Positions 1 through 13,200 of a DNA stretch of 64,000 nucleotides are shown here, one piece after another. Under the pieces are notes generated by a model, which worked only from the letters and a program-made list of their open reading frames with translations, was not told the origin of the DNA and searched no databases. Position 1 is the stretch's first letter. Each line of letters begins with the position of its first letter. The stretch spans positions 1,217,542 through 1,281,541 of the forward strand of contig BSQZ01000078.1 of assembly GCA_033239005.1 (NCBI GenBank). Direction: 5' to 3'. This stretch comes from Lamellibrachia satsuma (taxonomy: Eukaryota > Annelida > Polychaeta > Sabellida > Siboglinidae). The translations under genes and the position numbers were made by a program.

Positions 1-905
1 TTTCTTGTGTGGTTCTACCTAGTACAGCATCCCCCATTTTATATTCTTCATCCATGTTTCCATGTCCTATGTATATGTGTATACATTTACACTTCCCAAA
101 AATTTAATAACATTTGCCATTTTTCTGACCATTTATCTAATTTATCTAGATCATCCTGTAAACTTTGTTTATCTGTATCATTTGTAACCTTTCTGAACAC
201 TTTTGTGTCATCTGCAAATTTGAGTACTTTGCTAGATATGTCATCTTCTAAATCATTTATATATATTAAAAACAGTATAGGGCCTAATACTGATCCCTGT
301 GGTACCCCAATTAAAACCGATTTCCAGTTTGAAATCTCACCATCTACTATTACTCTCTGTCTTCTGTGTGTAAGCCACATTTCTATCCAGTTGATTACAT
401 CATTACCTATACCATGGGCTTTTAGTTTAAGTAACAATGTTTGGTGTGGCACTTTATCAAAAGCTTTCTGAAAATCTAAGTAGACAATATCCACTGGTGA
501 CCCGTCATATACCCACTTGGTAATTTCTTCAAAAAAACATAAGAGATTGGTTAGACATGACCTTGCTTTTAGGAACCCATGTTGAGATGTATTTATTAAA
601 TTACGTTTTACAAGGAATTCCACCATGTGGTCTCTAATTAATGTTTCGAGTAATTTACGTACAACTGATGTTGAACTCACTGGACTGTAATTTTCTGGCT
701 TGTTCCTCGATCCCTTCTTAAATAGTGGCGTAATGTTTGCTTCTTTCCATTCTGAAGGAACTATTCCTTCTAGTGACAAGTTAAACAATTTTGCAAGTGG
801 TGTACTAATTTGCTCAACAATTTCCTTAAGCAGTTTTGGTGGTATCCCGTCAACTCCAGGTGATTTATTATCTTTCATCTTCTTAATTTTTTTTTATATC
901 ATTTC
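1..905 (-). mobile_element. CR1/jockey-like LINE, reverse transcriptase fragment
   Basis: An open frame at 878-87 encodes the middle of a non-LTR retrotransposon reverse transcriptase. Visible blocks are [15 protein letters not shown], the [13 protein letters not shown] palm motif, [10 protein letters not shown] and the catalytic FADDTK box. Its wording is nearly the same as the longer LINE copy at 12.4-18.7 kb, so both belong to one family. The N-terminal endonuclease is missing (5' truncation near 905) and the frame decays after the FADD box; the element continues off the left edge. It lies about 0.9 kb upstream of the RALGAPB start codon. It is an inactive fragment, and the family assignment is from motif recognition only. 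Confidence 0.88.
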
Positions 906-1049
906 AGGAATTACAATATAGTGAGAGTCCACTGTATATAATTTCTCCGAACAGTGAAATGAAGTCAATAGACATTTAATTATCTCTCTTCCATTTCATA
1001 GGTTATATAATTAGCAAAATCATTAATTTATATAGCATGTATTAGATTC

Positions 1050-1133
1050 TGACAGTTTCTGGTGGGTTTCTGATGGGTTTCTGAAATCAGAAACCCGTCA
1101 GAAACTAGTGACCTTTCTGACTGTCAGAAACCC
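1050..1133. repeat. Imperfect palindrome built on CAGAAACCC
   Basis: Copies of GGGTTTCTGA and its complement TCAGAAACCC face each other around a centre near 1085. A further direct and inverted copy sits on each side, so a long hairpin could form. The rest of 906-1813 shows no gene or recognised element. Confidence 0.6.
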
Positions 1134-1849
1134 AACCCTGTAGTATACATATGTTTTACTGTAATCATATGAGTGGGGCATTCTGACCACGCCAGTTGGC
1201 ACATTGCGACTAGTGCATTCAGATAGAGGTGCATTCCAACCATGATTCCTTAGTCTGTGTATTTTTGATGAGACATTAAAAGCCGTAGTTCCCCTCTACC
1301 TGGTGTCTATGCCAGGGGAAGTGAAATAGCCCAAACGGAGGGGGTAGGGATACATGTGTAACCTGCCAAGGACTCACATAGCTGTTGATCCCTGTCTGTA
1401 AAACTAACTAAAAAGAACTCCTTCATTATGGTTTATCCCTAAAAAGGGCTGTTTGGGGTATATATTATCATAAGATAATATATGGTTCTTCTGATCAATG
1501 TAGATGAATAGCTTAAAGTTTCCATGAGCACTGTCATCTCAACTCTGTCAAACTAGCATATGTGTAACTGTGTGTTGATGTATTAGTACTGGCGTCATAA
1601 CCATAGGTGCCAAGCCTTAGTGGTGCACACCGACAGCAGAACAACAACAGATTACAGAAAACAGTACAGTTACAATTCCAAAATACCAATTTCAATTATT
1701 AATTCCATATCAGAATACAAATATGTGAACACAATTCCGGAATTGGTGTTTCAGTTACATAAAATGTATCCTGTGCTACTGTAAAACTGAATAAACTGAC
1801 TGATGTTGTGTTGTAGCCTGTTTGACTTGGTGACACTCAAGCCTGCACG

Positions 1850-4800
1850 ATGTACTCAGAGTGGGCGTCTGTGCAACAAGAGATCCAGACAGACACAACC
1901 AACATCAGTGTGCTGACCAACTTCCCAGATGTCGTGGGTAAGGAGGTGGCTAACTCTGTCGTCAAGAGCCTCGCTCAGAACCTCAGTCTCAGTGCTGCTA
2001 ACAATGAGGAACCAAGCAACCTGAGCTCCCCCGGTGCCGTCAAGTGGACTATGCAGGTAATATTTTACATCACAGGCAGGCGTTGACATTAATTAGTGCT
2101 GGCTTGAGGGATATTTTGTGCCTGCACTATTTAAAGACCTACCACTTGTTAATGTAAATTAGTGCAAATAATGCAAATAAAATAAATGATAAATAAATTT
2201 GGCTTTTCAAGAATAATGTGACATGACCAGTATGGCTCAGTAGATGCTTGTCCAGTCAGGTCATTAACATAATTAAATATTACATTTTTCAGTGTTCCTG
2301 TTTATTGATAAGTAAAATAAAAAATACAATACAGCCGTATATTAAGATTGCACTACAGGCGGATGGATCTACAACAGTATCGTCTACATTATTATTGCTT
2401 GCTTGTAATTCTGCATGCAATACGTGTTTAGGGTTTGGTCCATGCTGGTGTGGTACTTAAATAAGATTATCTTATAATATTAGTTCATGATTGTCGTCTG
2501 TCACTGGTGACACGTCACTATTCCAGGTGCTGTGCTACGGCCTGAATCTGCCGCTGACTGAGCTTGAGACGGTCAAGGACTGCGTGAATGTCTACTGCGA
2601 GTGGTTCTCCGCCCTCAGTGCACCCCATCTGTGTGTGCCCCGCCCTGTCATTGATGACCCCAACCCCTACGTACGAGACATGTTGCACCATCTGTACAAC
2701 CTGTTTGTACCTCGTCCGTACGAAGCTGCTATTACACCTGTCCCAACTACAACCGGCAAAGTACCCCCAGCCAATCAGCAGGCTGCTAATATAGGTGGGT
2801 GCTACTTCTAACTATACTATTACAGTTAGATGCATGCTTCATTTGTCCCTTCCATTTCTATACAACTATTCACAATCTACAGATTTGAACATCAACAAAC
2901 CAGATTCATGATGAGCTGAATCAAATGATGTAAATATGATGTCTATGTAATCTCTAAGTAACCCATCATTGTTGTCCCGGTTATGAGCAATGTACAATGA
3001 TTTTCTTTGGTTAACTGATACACAGCTAGTTAGGGCTTTCATATTATTAAAATGGCCAAATATAATCTGAATTTTTTTTTTCTCAATGTACATTTAATAA
3101 TTAACAGTGTTATACTTTGTGTTTTGATCTTTATTGCTGCAGTGTTTACTGTCAAAAATAGAATTAAACTGGAATTTGACAGATCAATAAATCAGCTGGT
3201 GAAATACATTGTATTGCACCTTTAAACTTGAACATTGGTCAGTTTTTAACAACAGTAAAGTAGTCTCTGTGTATGTTGAAACTATCAAGAGGTGAAAGAT
3301 CACAATAGTAACGTGTTTTGTTGGATATTATTTTTAACAAATAAAGATGTTATAAATGCTACTGTTTTCAGTGATGCCACTTCTGCAGTGTCCCATAAAA
3401 TAGCTGCAACCAATGAAAATGATTGTGCATTCTCTTTAAGAAGTTAACCTGGTCATTGCAGGCTTGGACCTAGTCAACCGCCAGACCATCCTGTGTCACC
3501 GAGTCCTGCGCATGATACAATCAACAGTGACTGAGTCAAATGTGATGACGCAGGAAACCTGGGACAGTCTGCTCAAATTCTTACTCGCCATCAACGACAC
3601 ATTGCTTGCCCCCCCAATTGTCAAAGGTGTGTCTTTTCAACAACACCAATAGTACAGATTCATAACATGATACCTGTTACGTTCACTGATTCCATTGTCA
3701 AAACTCTATTTTTCAAAAATGTTTTCATAGTCGTAATGTAATTTTTTATACAGTAAATTTCAGTTCAATGCTTTTTTCAGACTTTGGCCCAAGGCACAGT
3801 CTTTGGCCAGGCCTCTACTCAGTTTCTTGGGCTAGACCTGGATCTACATCTTATGGGTCTGGGCCTAAAATGTTAACTTCTCAGCTGGACCAACTTGAGG
3901 TATTTTTGTTGGCTGAGCCTGGATTCTAACTGCTAATTTTGGGCTGGACTTGTGCTCAATTTCTAGGTCCATGCATGGCACTGTAAAGACAGTTATGAAA
4001 AGTTTGTTCTTTGTATCATAGATAATAGTTATATTGATAGCTTAACCTTGCACATTTTCGTGTTGATTTTGCATACATGCATGTGTACATGTGTATGAAT
4101 GTATGTGTGTATGTAAAAGCGTATGTTGTTGTGCACTGTCAGATGGCCTGGGGGATCAGTTGTGTGAACGCATCCTAAGCGTACTCTTTGAGATCTGGGC
4201 GCTCGCCTGTTCACGTTTCTTCCCCTCGCCACCCATGTGGAAGACGTTCCGTGAGATGTGTTGCAGCTGGCGCCACCAGGCACCGCTTGTGGCCCAGTGG
4301 CACCGCTTCAACATTGCCTTCACCGCTCGCATGCTACGTCTCATGTACGGGGTTGATTACCCTCTGCTACAAGTCTGTGAGTTTTACACATCTGTTAGTT
4401 TATTGGAAAATATGACAAATCTTAATTTTTCCAGTGGTTTGATCTGGACTCTATGCTGTTCCAGTTAAACACGTTGGGGGGGGGGTTGACTATATATTTT
4501 TACAATGTAGCTCCTGGAGTCAACATTACACCTACAATGTATGTCCCTCCAAATAATGGAAATCTAATTGTGATGTATGCTTTTTTTTATTAATTGATTA
4601 CAGTGTACACTTGCCAACACAGCCATGTCAGTGCCCACCACTAAAGCATATGAGCCTTGATTAGAGTGAATTTGCAAAAAAAAAGCACCCACAAACTGTT
4701 CACATTCTAAAGATATTTTCACATACCTGGCTACGAGACCAGATACTATAACTATACATGAATCCTATGGTCAGTGTAGAGAACCCGGGTTAGAGTCCTC

Positions 4801-5342
4801 TTGCTGTAGTTTCGAATCTTTGGCAATTTTGTTCACCTCACGTTGCCATAGTTGACCCAGCTGTATAAATGAGTACCTGGCTATAGACAGTTGTGGATAT
4901 GTGAATGAATAGTCTTCGCACAGTAATTGCAGCATGGCTGAATGGTTCCCAGAGAAGTCGAGTTGGCGTTGGAATGAGCAGGTCTGTTAGTGAATGAGGG
5001 GCTTTGAACAGTCCCAAGGACTGGATACCATGCTATATAAGAACGTACCTTTTTTAAATGCCGGTACATGACGTCTCTCAGCGGCAGACGATCAACAGCT
5101 GATCCCAGATGCAATGGACGACGACTGCATTGTCCAGTGCTGGTTCCGCTTCCTGCACATCATCGGTGACCCCAGCGACCTCAGTCAACCAAAGGTCATC
5201 AGCAATACGCCCAAGTTTCTGCACATGGCCCTGACCAGTGACTCGGTGATAGACCCGCACCAGCACAGATGCTTACAGGCCTTGCCAGACATCTTCCACC
5301 AAGCCATGCGAGGTCTCTCTGTCCTCGTTGATGCCTTCCTAG
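1850..5342 (+). CDS. RALGAPB: RALGAPB coding exons 1-5 (N-terminal region)
   Basis: These exons give residues 1 to about 371. Landmarks are MYSEW at the start, [15 protein letters not shown] across the first intron, [14 protein letters not shown] in exon 3, [17 protein letters not shown] in exon 4 and [12 protein letters not shown] with [13 protein letters not shown] in exon 5. The exon 5 acceptor is placed at 5099 because only that AG keeps phase 0 after exon 4 and gives [10 protein letters not shown], the conserved order. Exons 2, 3 and 5 end in phase 1; exons 1 and 4 end in phase 0. This region is alpha-helical and has no known catalytic motif. Intron 5 carries a 31-bp minisatellite and a LINE tail. 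Confidence 0.95.
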
Positions 5343-7251
5343 GTAAGCCACCAGGCAGTCTTACAAAGACCTGCATTCATAAAACCACATAATATTTCTG
5401 CTGTGAAGTAATATTTTTAGTGTTGCTTTGTTTGTGGTACATCATGGTGTATTAAACTTTGTTTGTTGTACATCATGGTATATTAAACTTTGTTTGTGGT
5501 ACATCATGGTGTATTAAACTTTGTTTGTTGTACATCATGGTGTATTAAACTTTGTTTGTGGTATATCATGGTGTATTAAACTTTGTTTGTGGTACATCAT
5601 GGTGTATTAAACTTTGTTTGTTGTACATCATGGTGTATTAAACTTTGTTTGTGGTACATCATGGTGTATTAAACTTTGTTTGTGGTACATCATGGTGTAT
5701 TAAACTTTAAATCTGTTACTATCACGCTATGTGCGATCAGTGTTGATGTTGCATTATTTTAAAGATGTGTTTAACTATTACCTATCAGGCACTTTCATTT
5801 AAACAACTGGCATATTCACTACTTGCTCCTGCAAGAAAGCCTAGACAGCTTTGGTCATCTACTTCTCATCTGCTTTTTGTTCAAATAAACATTGAAAGTA
5901 GTGCTTTCTTGGCTGTCTCCCAAACTATTTGGAATTCACTCCCTGTTAGTGTTAGGTCAGCAGGAAACATACTAAATTGTTGCCGTCAACTGGAGAATCT
6001 TTTTACCCGTGCGTTTCCACCTTAGCTCCCTGGCATATCCATCTGTCTGTTGACAACTTTAACAATATATATCGAATTCTAACCCTGTTGTTTTGCTGCA
6101 CCTCTGAGGTCAGGTTTCCGGGTACGTAAGCGCAAAAGTTTTCGCATTGTTAGGGATCAGTCAGGCCGGAGCAGAGGTGACCTTCTACGCTCTCGAGTCT
6201 GGCTCCACTGGAGTTACTCCACCCCCACAGCGCAGGATTAAGTCACAGCCGCCTGGCAAAGGTACACACTATCCCACAGAGGCGAGGTCATTGACTGGCT
6301 GTTGTCTCAAGATTCATGGCTATTAGGGTTCACATAGAGTATCCGACATATCCGGGGTTACCAAGTCAGAGCGCCACATTTTTATCCAAAGTTCTATATA
6401 AAGCCGTATGTATATATATATAAAATGTTTCGTTGGTTAATCGGCCTCTGGCATTCATATTCTGATCGAGTGTCCCCATCTATCAAGCTAAAAGATATGC
6501 CTACGCCAAATGATATCTGCCAAGCATGAAAAGTATTTGTGCTTCGACCACTGTAAGTTTGTCATTAAATTTTATACTTTATCACCAGTTTTCCCATTTG
6601 AAACATATCCATCTTGTAAATTGGGTTAGTTTCTCTTCACACTGCTGTGAATACTGAGTAGGCTATACTTGTTTCTTTACCCATTTGTTCTGTAACACTT
6701 GACTGTTTGACCGCAAGAAAGAACTAACCGCGTTGGTTGCAGGTATGCCCAAGATTGCCGCCATGCCGAGCTCTGTGCGACCTTCAAGCAGTGTAGACAC
6801 GATCTCGGTGGGCAGCAGTCACAGCCAGCTGAGTCTAGATGACCGACTGCCCTACGCCCCCGGTCGCCCTCATGTCAACAGTATACTGCACTTGTTTGGT
6901 CAGTGGCTGGTAGAGGCAGCACTGGTTGGGGTCAGAGTTCATGGCAAGGTGGAGAAAGGTAACTAATCGGTGGACATTTTGAACCCTGCGGTGATGGAGT
7001 CATCTGTTTAATTGGCACAGCACTACTATTTTCATTTATTGCAGAGTTCATAACAAATATTCATTTGCACATATGTATAATATTAAATTTTAGCACAATA
7101 TCTTTGTCAAGATGACATTTAATATTGAGAAAGTTGATAAGACATGTAATGTTAGCAGATTAAAATATTAAAGTGAGATATGTTGCTGGGTGGTTTAGCA
7201 TTAGTGCAGTAGTTACTATTTGCCTTAACTTTATCTATAGACCAGATAAAG

Positions 7252-7288
<37 letters not shown>

Positions 7289-10200
7289 GTATATATTATA
7301 TATGAATTCATAAGAAATTGGTTTGTGAATACATCACACATAATATATATTGATTAATGCACTGCATATTCTAGTTAACTAATGTTAACCTAGTTGTCCG
7401 AGAGAACACTGGAAGCCCTGGCTTGACACTGCACTCACAGTTTCTTGGCTTTTATTCTACAAACTAACATAACAGCACTGCGTGTGATGGCGTTGTTGTC
7501 ATGCGCATGACCCTGTGCTGCATTGCCCTGTCAGCAGTAGTGGTGCGTTGTAGTGACAGTGTTGCAGTTATGGTAATTAAGATTGCTTCGTAAGCTGTAT
7601 TATGCATGTATTTTCAAACATCATAAAATCCTTGAAATTAATTAGTTTTATAAACAGTCAGTTTGTGAGCAGTTTGTTTGCCCTGTACACTGTGATTTAT
7701 GACACAGTCTAAACAGTGTTTTTTGTTCTAACCATCGTTTATATCATCATAATGCATTTAAAAACTAAAACATGATAATACATTTTTTCAAGATACTCGG
7801 ATGTGTTAAGTTGCACAGTATTTCTGACAATCTTCACAACAAGAATGCTGCAATTTAATGTCATCGTAACCCATAATAACTTAATAACTGTGTCGTTTTT
7901 TTGCTGAGAATAAGAACAAAATCTGGTAGATGGGTCAGGTATATATGTGTGTAAATGTTTGGACAGCAGATCATTTATTCTTTTAATTTAAGTTGCTTTG
8001 GAAAGCTAAAATTTACTTTATTTATTTGATGTCTAAAGACATGTATTCACAATACTGTACATGTGTACTGCATGTATGCACAATACTGTACATGTGTACT
8101 GCATGTATGCACAATGCTGTACATGTGTACTGCATGTATGCACAATACTGTACATGTGTACTGCATTTATGCACAATAATGTACATGTGTACTGCATTTA
8201 TGCACAATAATGTACATTTAGGGGAAGGTTGAGTTGAGCCACCCAATGCCAAAGGGAAGGTTACCAGGTAGTTGAGCCACCCAATGCCAAAGGGAAGGTT
8301 ACCAGGTAGTTGAGCCACCCAATGCCAAATGAAAGGTTACCAGGTAGTTGAGCCACCCAATGCCAAAGGGAAGGTTACCAGGTAGTTGAGCCACCCAATG
8401 CCAAAGGGAAGGTTACCAGGTAGTTGAGCCACCCAATGCCAAAGGGAAGGTTACCAGGTAGTTGAGCCACCCAATGCCAAATGAAAGGTTACCAGGTAGT
8501 TGAGCCACCCAATGCCAAAGGGAAGGTTACCAGGTAGTTGAGCCACCCAATGCCAAAGGGAAGGTTACCAGGTAGTTGAGCCACCCAATGCCAAAGGGAA
8601 GGTTACCAGGTAGTTGAGCCACCCAATGCCAAAGGGAAGGTTACCAGGTAGTTGAGCCACCCAATGCCAAAGGGAAGGTTACCAGGTAGTTGAGCCACCC
8701 AATGCCAAAGGGAAGGTTACCAGGTAGTTGAGCGGTGGTTAAAGAACGAAGACAAGTGTTCTTTACAATAGAAATATTTTATATATTATAATTAAGTGTG
8801 TCGACTTATTAAGTAAGTGTGTAGATTTGTCAGAGATGTGTTATGCCTATTTGGTAGATGTGTTGGCTGAGTTGTTATGAAATTTTAGAACAAGGCCTAC
8901 GTAAATTATACAAATAAAGCATTTACCCAACTTGCGCTACACTGTGGCTCAACTTACCCCACACCAAATGTTAGTTGAGCAAACGTATCAACCCTGTTTG
9001 AATCAGCTACATATAATTACCTATGCATACTAGATATATTATCTTGGTATAAATTATCTACTAATAATCATAGTTTATGTGAATAAAAACAGTTTTGACT
9101 TATGAATATTATTGTGCCCTAAATATCAAAAAGAAGGGAAAATGGCTCAGTTAACACAGCCTTCCCCTGTATTGCTCAATGCTGTACATATTTACTGTAT
9201 GTATGCACAATACTGTACATGTGTGTACTGTATGCATGTACATTATTGTCCATGTCTACTGCATCTATGTACAGTACTGTTTGTATGTACAACACTGTAC
9301 ATGTGTACTGTATGTATGTGTTGAGTGCTGCCATGCCAACGATGTGCTGCAACAGTGTCTCCCTATTATGGAAGTACTCTCCCTACTATGGAAGTACTTT
9401 CTGTAGCACTGTTCAGTTAACACACAGTGTTAGGTGCACAACTTTCTGGTACTTCAACCACACTGTTGCTTAATGGCACTTTACACTCGTGCTTTCTCCT
9501 TCAGATTCTTCTGCTGCTGAGACAATTTGCTGTGATTGCACGCCACCATTAACTGACTTATTCTTGATAACGTTTTACAGTAATTCAAAGCTTATTTAAT
9601 ATTATCAAATCGGTACTAAGGGCTGAATATAGTATAACTCTCTGTTTATTACTTAACAATGAACGCACCCGTATCTTTGCTCAGCATTGCTTGTGTTGTG
9701 TGCCGCACTGACCAGGTAAGGACTTAGAAAGCCTGCTCTAGGTTCTTGCTTCACTAATGTATGAGTCGCCAGCGCAGCACAGTAGTCCACGCACACTAAA
9801 CAATCTCCTAGTCCTAGTTCATTAATAACACTAAATGCAATTTTGTTGTACCAAACTGTGGTCATTTCAAGTAGATTCCTCTATAATGGAAGAGAAGATA
9901 TGTTTTGCTATACATCACCATTGTATAGTAAGATGTCAGACCCTTGTCCACTTGTCCACTTTGGTTTTTGTTGACAATCACAGGTTTGAGTAAAAATGGC
10001 AGAGGTAAACATGTTGTGCATGTGCTCTTCAAGTAGGTGTTACCTGGGAGAGGGTGTTACCTGGGAGAGGGTGTTACCTGGGAGAGGGTGTTACCTGGGA
10101 GAGGGTGTTACCTGGGGGAGGGTGTTACCTGGGGGAGGGTCTGTGCAAAAGTAGTCTGTGTAGACCTAATTTATTGACACATTTCTTTGTATTTGATACA

Positions 10201-13200
10201 AAATTATGTTCCTAAATTAACATTGATTGCCAGAGACACCGCATTCTACCTAATAAGCATACAGTATGTTTGACCTAAAATGGGTTCATGGAAAAATGTC
10301 AAGGAATCTGTTGTTATAAGCGTACACCAAAATGTGCGTCTCTAGACAATAAGGTAACTGTCTAACACTAGTTTGGTCATTTCAGTGTAGAACAACTGAA
10401 AAGTTGAAAAGAAAAAAACTTTAACACCAGATGGCGAAACTCAGTTGTTCCACACTAGTCAAATTACAATAATTATGGATCCTGCTGATTAGAAAATGGG
10501 GTGTACACTAATTAGGGCATGTACACTTATGGTATATACAAATTTGGAAATGGGATGATTTTTATGTGATTGATTAAGGGGAGACACCCCAGCTGAAATG
10601 TCATTTTTTAATAAAAAAATATTCAAAATGTGTTTCCACTGTATTCTGATAGCTTTGTATATTTATTATCTACAAAGTTAACTTTTATGGCAATTACATA
10701 CCTCTAAATTACTTTTATTCATGGATAAAGCATGCCTCTTTCAAGTAATAAATCCAGTTTTTCAATCTTTGATGGCCGTTTTTTCAAAAACATATTTTCT
10801 GCATTTGGAAAAAGGATAGCTCTGAGTAAATATGTTATCCAAATAAGATTTTCAATGTTGCATTCGACATATTCTACTCTGCACAATGACCAGAGAAACA
10901 TTAAAAAAATTGTCAACAGTTTGAAAGATAAACCTGTATTTGTTGCCAAAAACAAAGTTTTTTTGCACTTTACAAAAAAAAATTTTACTGTTGCTCTGGT
11001 CATTGTACAGTAGAATTTGTACTGAACATGGATTTGCAAGAATTATAATCATAATATGTTCTTAATAAAGAATGACAGTGTTTCTAAATTTGCCAATATT
11101 TACTCAAAATAGCAGACATTTTGTTTTTATCATGGAAACAGGGGGGTCTGACTGAAAAAAGTTCAATGTAAATTTTACTCGGTAAGACCCACCCATTCTA
11201 TACTTTTGGCAGAGAAAACTGCACAATTTGCACAAATTAAAAAATTATCCTATCTACCTGCCGTGTGTGGCCTTAAGTTAAGAAATTATCAGTGACCATC
11301 CGGTCATTGTTCTCATACTCATGCCGAAAATATTTTAGCAGAAAGGTGTACCGAGTTGGGGTGTACTGGGTGGGGGTGAAAGGGGGGTATACTGGGCAGG
11401 GGGTGTATGTACTAGTAGTACCTTTGCAGTGCATAAGATGCGGTTAGTTTCAAGGTGCATTTTCATGCTCCATTGCTCAACTTCAGAGTGAATAGCAATT
11501 AAATAGTTCTTACAAATAAAAAATATTACACTATAGTCAAAATAAGTAAAATAACAAATCTAGCTAAATTAAGGTGAATAAGATTATTCATAGTAAAAAC
11601 AATTACAATGAATACATCAACCACCATGCTAAAATGAAGTTCGAAAGTCCATAGAAGATTTCCAGATATTGTTTGTTCATACAGCAGTAGACATTTCATT
11701 GAGTCATACCGTAGAAACTCTGCCATTTTTACGTCGGCCATCTTCCCCGTGTTGTGTGGCACCGTCAGTGCGTGTTGTGGACTGCTGTGATGTCATACTG
11801 GTGCACGCCATATATTGGTGCGTTGCTGCATGCGTGCCTGCAGTGCTGCCACCTGTCTTGCAGTCCTCTCTCGGAGTCGCACCGCATCCTTCCACTTGGA
11901 GCGTGATCCTCTCTGTCATCCTTCACACCCAGATAGCACATCGACAGGCACCGGCAGTTCTGACACTGGCGACGCGTCATCACTGTCGAGCAACTACAAC
12001 GCAGGCCGTGCTGAGGCATGTGGCGCCCTGTGTAGGATTTTCTGTTCGCATCGGACAGGCGAGGAGATACTGGCATTGTATCTGTCGAGGTTCTACATTG
12101 TGTTACACCACGGACTACAGGCTGACAAGGCAAGTGGCTCCTCTTTTGGCACTTTCATAAAGCATTCGTACATATGAACCTTTGCATGAATTTATTTCAT
12201 GCATAAATCAAGTATGATAATCTTTGTAATTATGCACAATTGTTTGCAATTTTCTTCATGTTTTATTCTAAGGTTGTTCAAAGTTACATATTCTTTGTCA
12301 GATGTACGTATTAGTTCCTTCGTGTAGTATGAACACTTCATAAAACTATCCCCATGTTGCAGTCTGATAGGTTTGAAAGTATTTACATGCAAATAGATTT
12401 AACAAGACAAGATTTAACAAGATTTGCCATCCAAGCCAAAGGCCCAGATGGCAAGTGGACAAGGAAGCCATTGGCTTATCGAGAGTCCAACAATGTTCAC
12501 CTACTTATAACCCGCCCTCCTGAGATATGTGTCAACCTTGTTTTTAAACATATTCACGCTGCTAGCAGTTACACAATCTGTAGACAATTTGTTCCATTCA
12601 TTTATTGTCCTCTGTGCGAACAAGTGCTTCCTGATGTCCAATCTACATTGATCCTTTACTAATTTTACCTCATGTCCTCTAGTTCTGCTATCCTTCTTGA
12701 GTGAGAAAAACATTTCTATCAATATTTTCATACCCATTCAATATCTTAAAAACTTTAATCTGATCTCCTCTTAACCTCCTTGTCTCTAGAGTTGTTAAAC
12801 CACATTCTTTCAGGCGTTCTTCATAACTAAGGTCTCTAAGTTCTGGAATCATTTTAGTTGCTCTCCTTTGTATGCGTTCAAGCGTATCTATATCCTTCTT
12901 ATGATATGGTCTCCATGCTTGTATACAGTATTCTAAATGAGGTCTAACTATTGCTTTATAAAGAGGTATAATTAACTTTTTTCCCTTGTATGTTATGTTT
13001 CTTCTAATCAATCCAAGAATTTGATTACCCTTTGAAGCTGCAATACCACACTGCTCTGAAACTTTCATATCAGCGCTTATTGTAACTCCTAAGTCCTTTT
13101 TTTTTACAGTAGTACCCAGAATAGTATCTCCCATTTTATAGTTTACATTCAAGTTCCCATGTCCTGTATGTAGGCATTTACATTTCCCAAAATTGAACAG

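Noticed and set aside
6121..6240. Earlier acceptor (CAG at about 6115) for RALGAPB exon 6 giving a basic stretch [12 protein letters not shown]
   Set aside because: That frame meets a TAA before any donor; the acceptor at 6151-6153 gives the conserved DAFLGIS and stays open.
9653..9720. Short plus-strand frame [19 protein letters not shown] followed by a gtaagg donor, signal-peptide-like
   Set aside because: Single tiny candidate exon in RALGAPB intron 7 with no partner exon that I can recognise; could be chance.
11669..12160. Several long frames on both strands around RALGAPB exon 8
   Set aside because: Only the frame giving [14 protein letters not shown] is conserved; the rest are shadows of a GC-rich exon.
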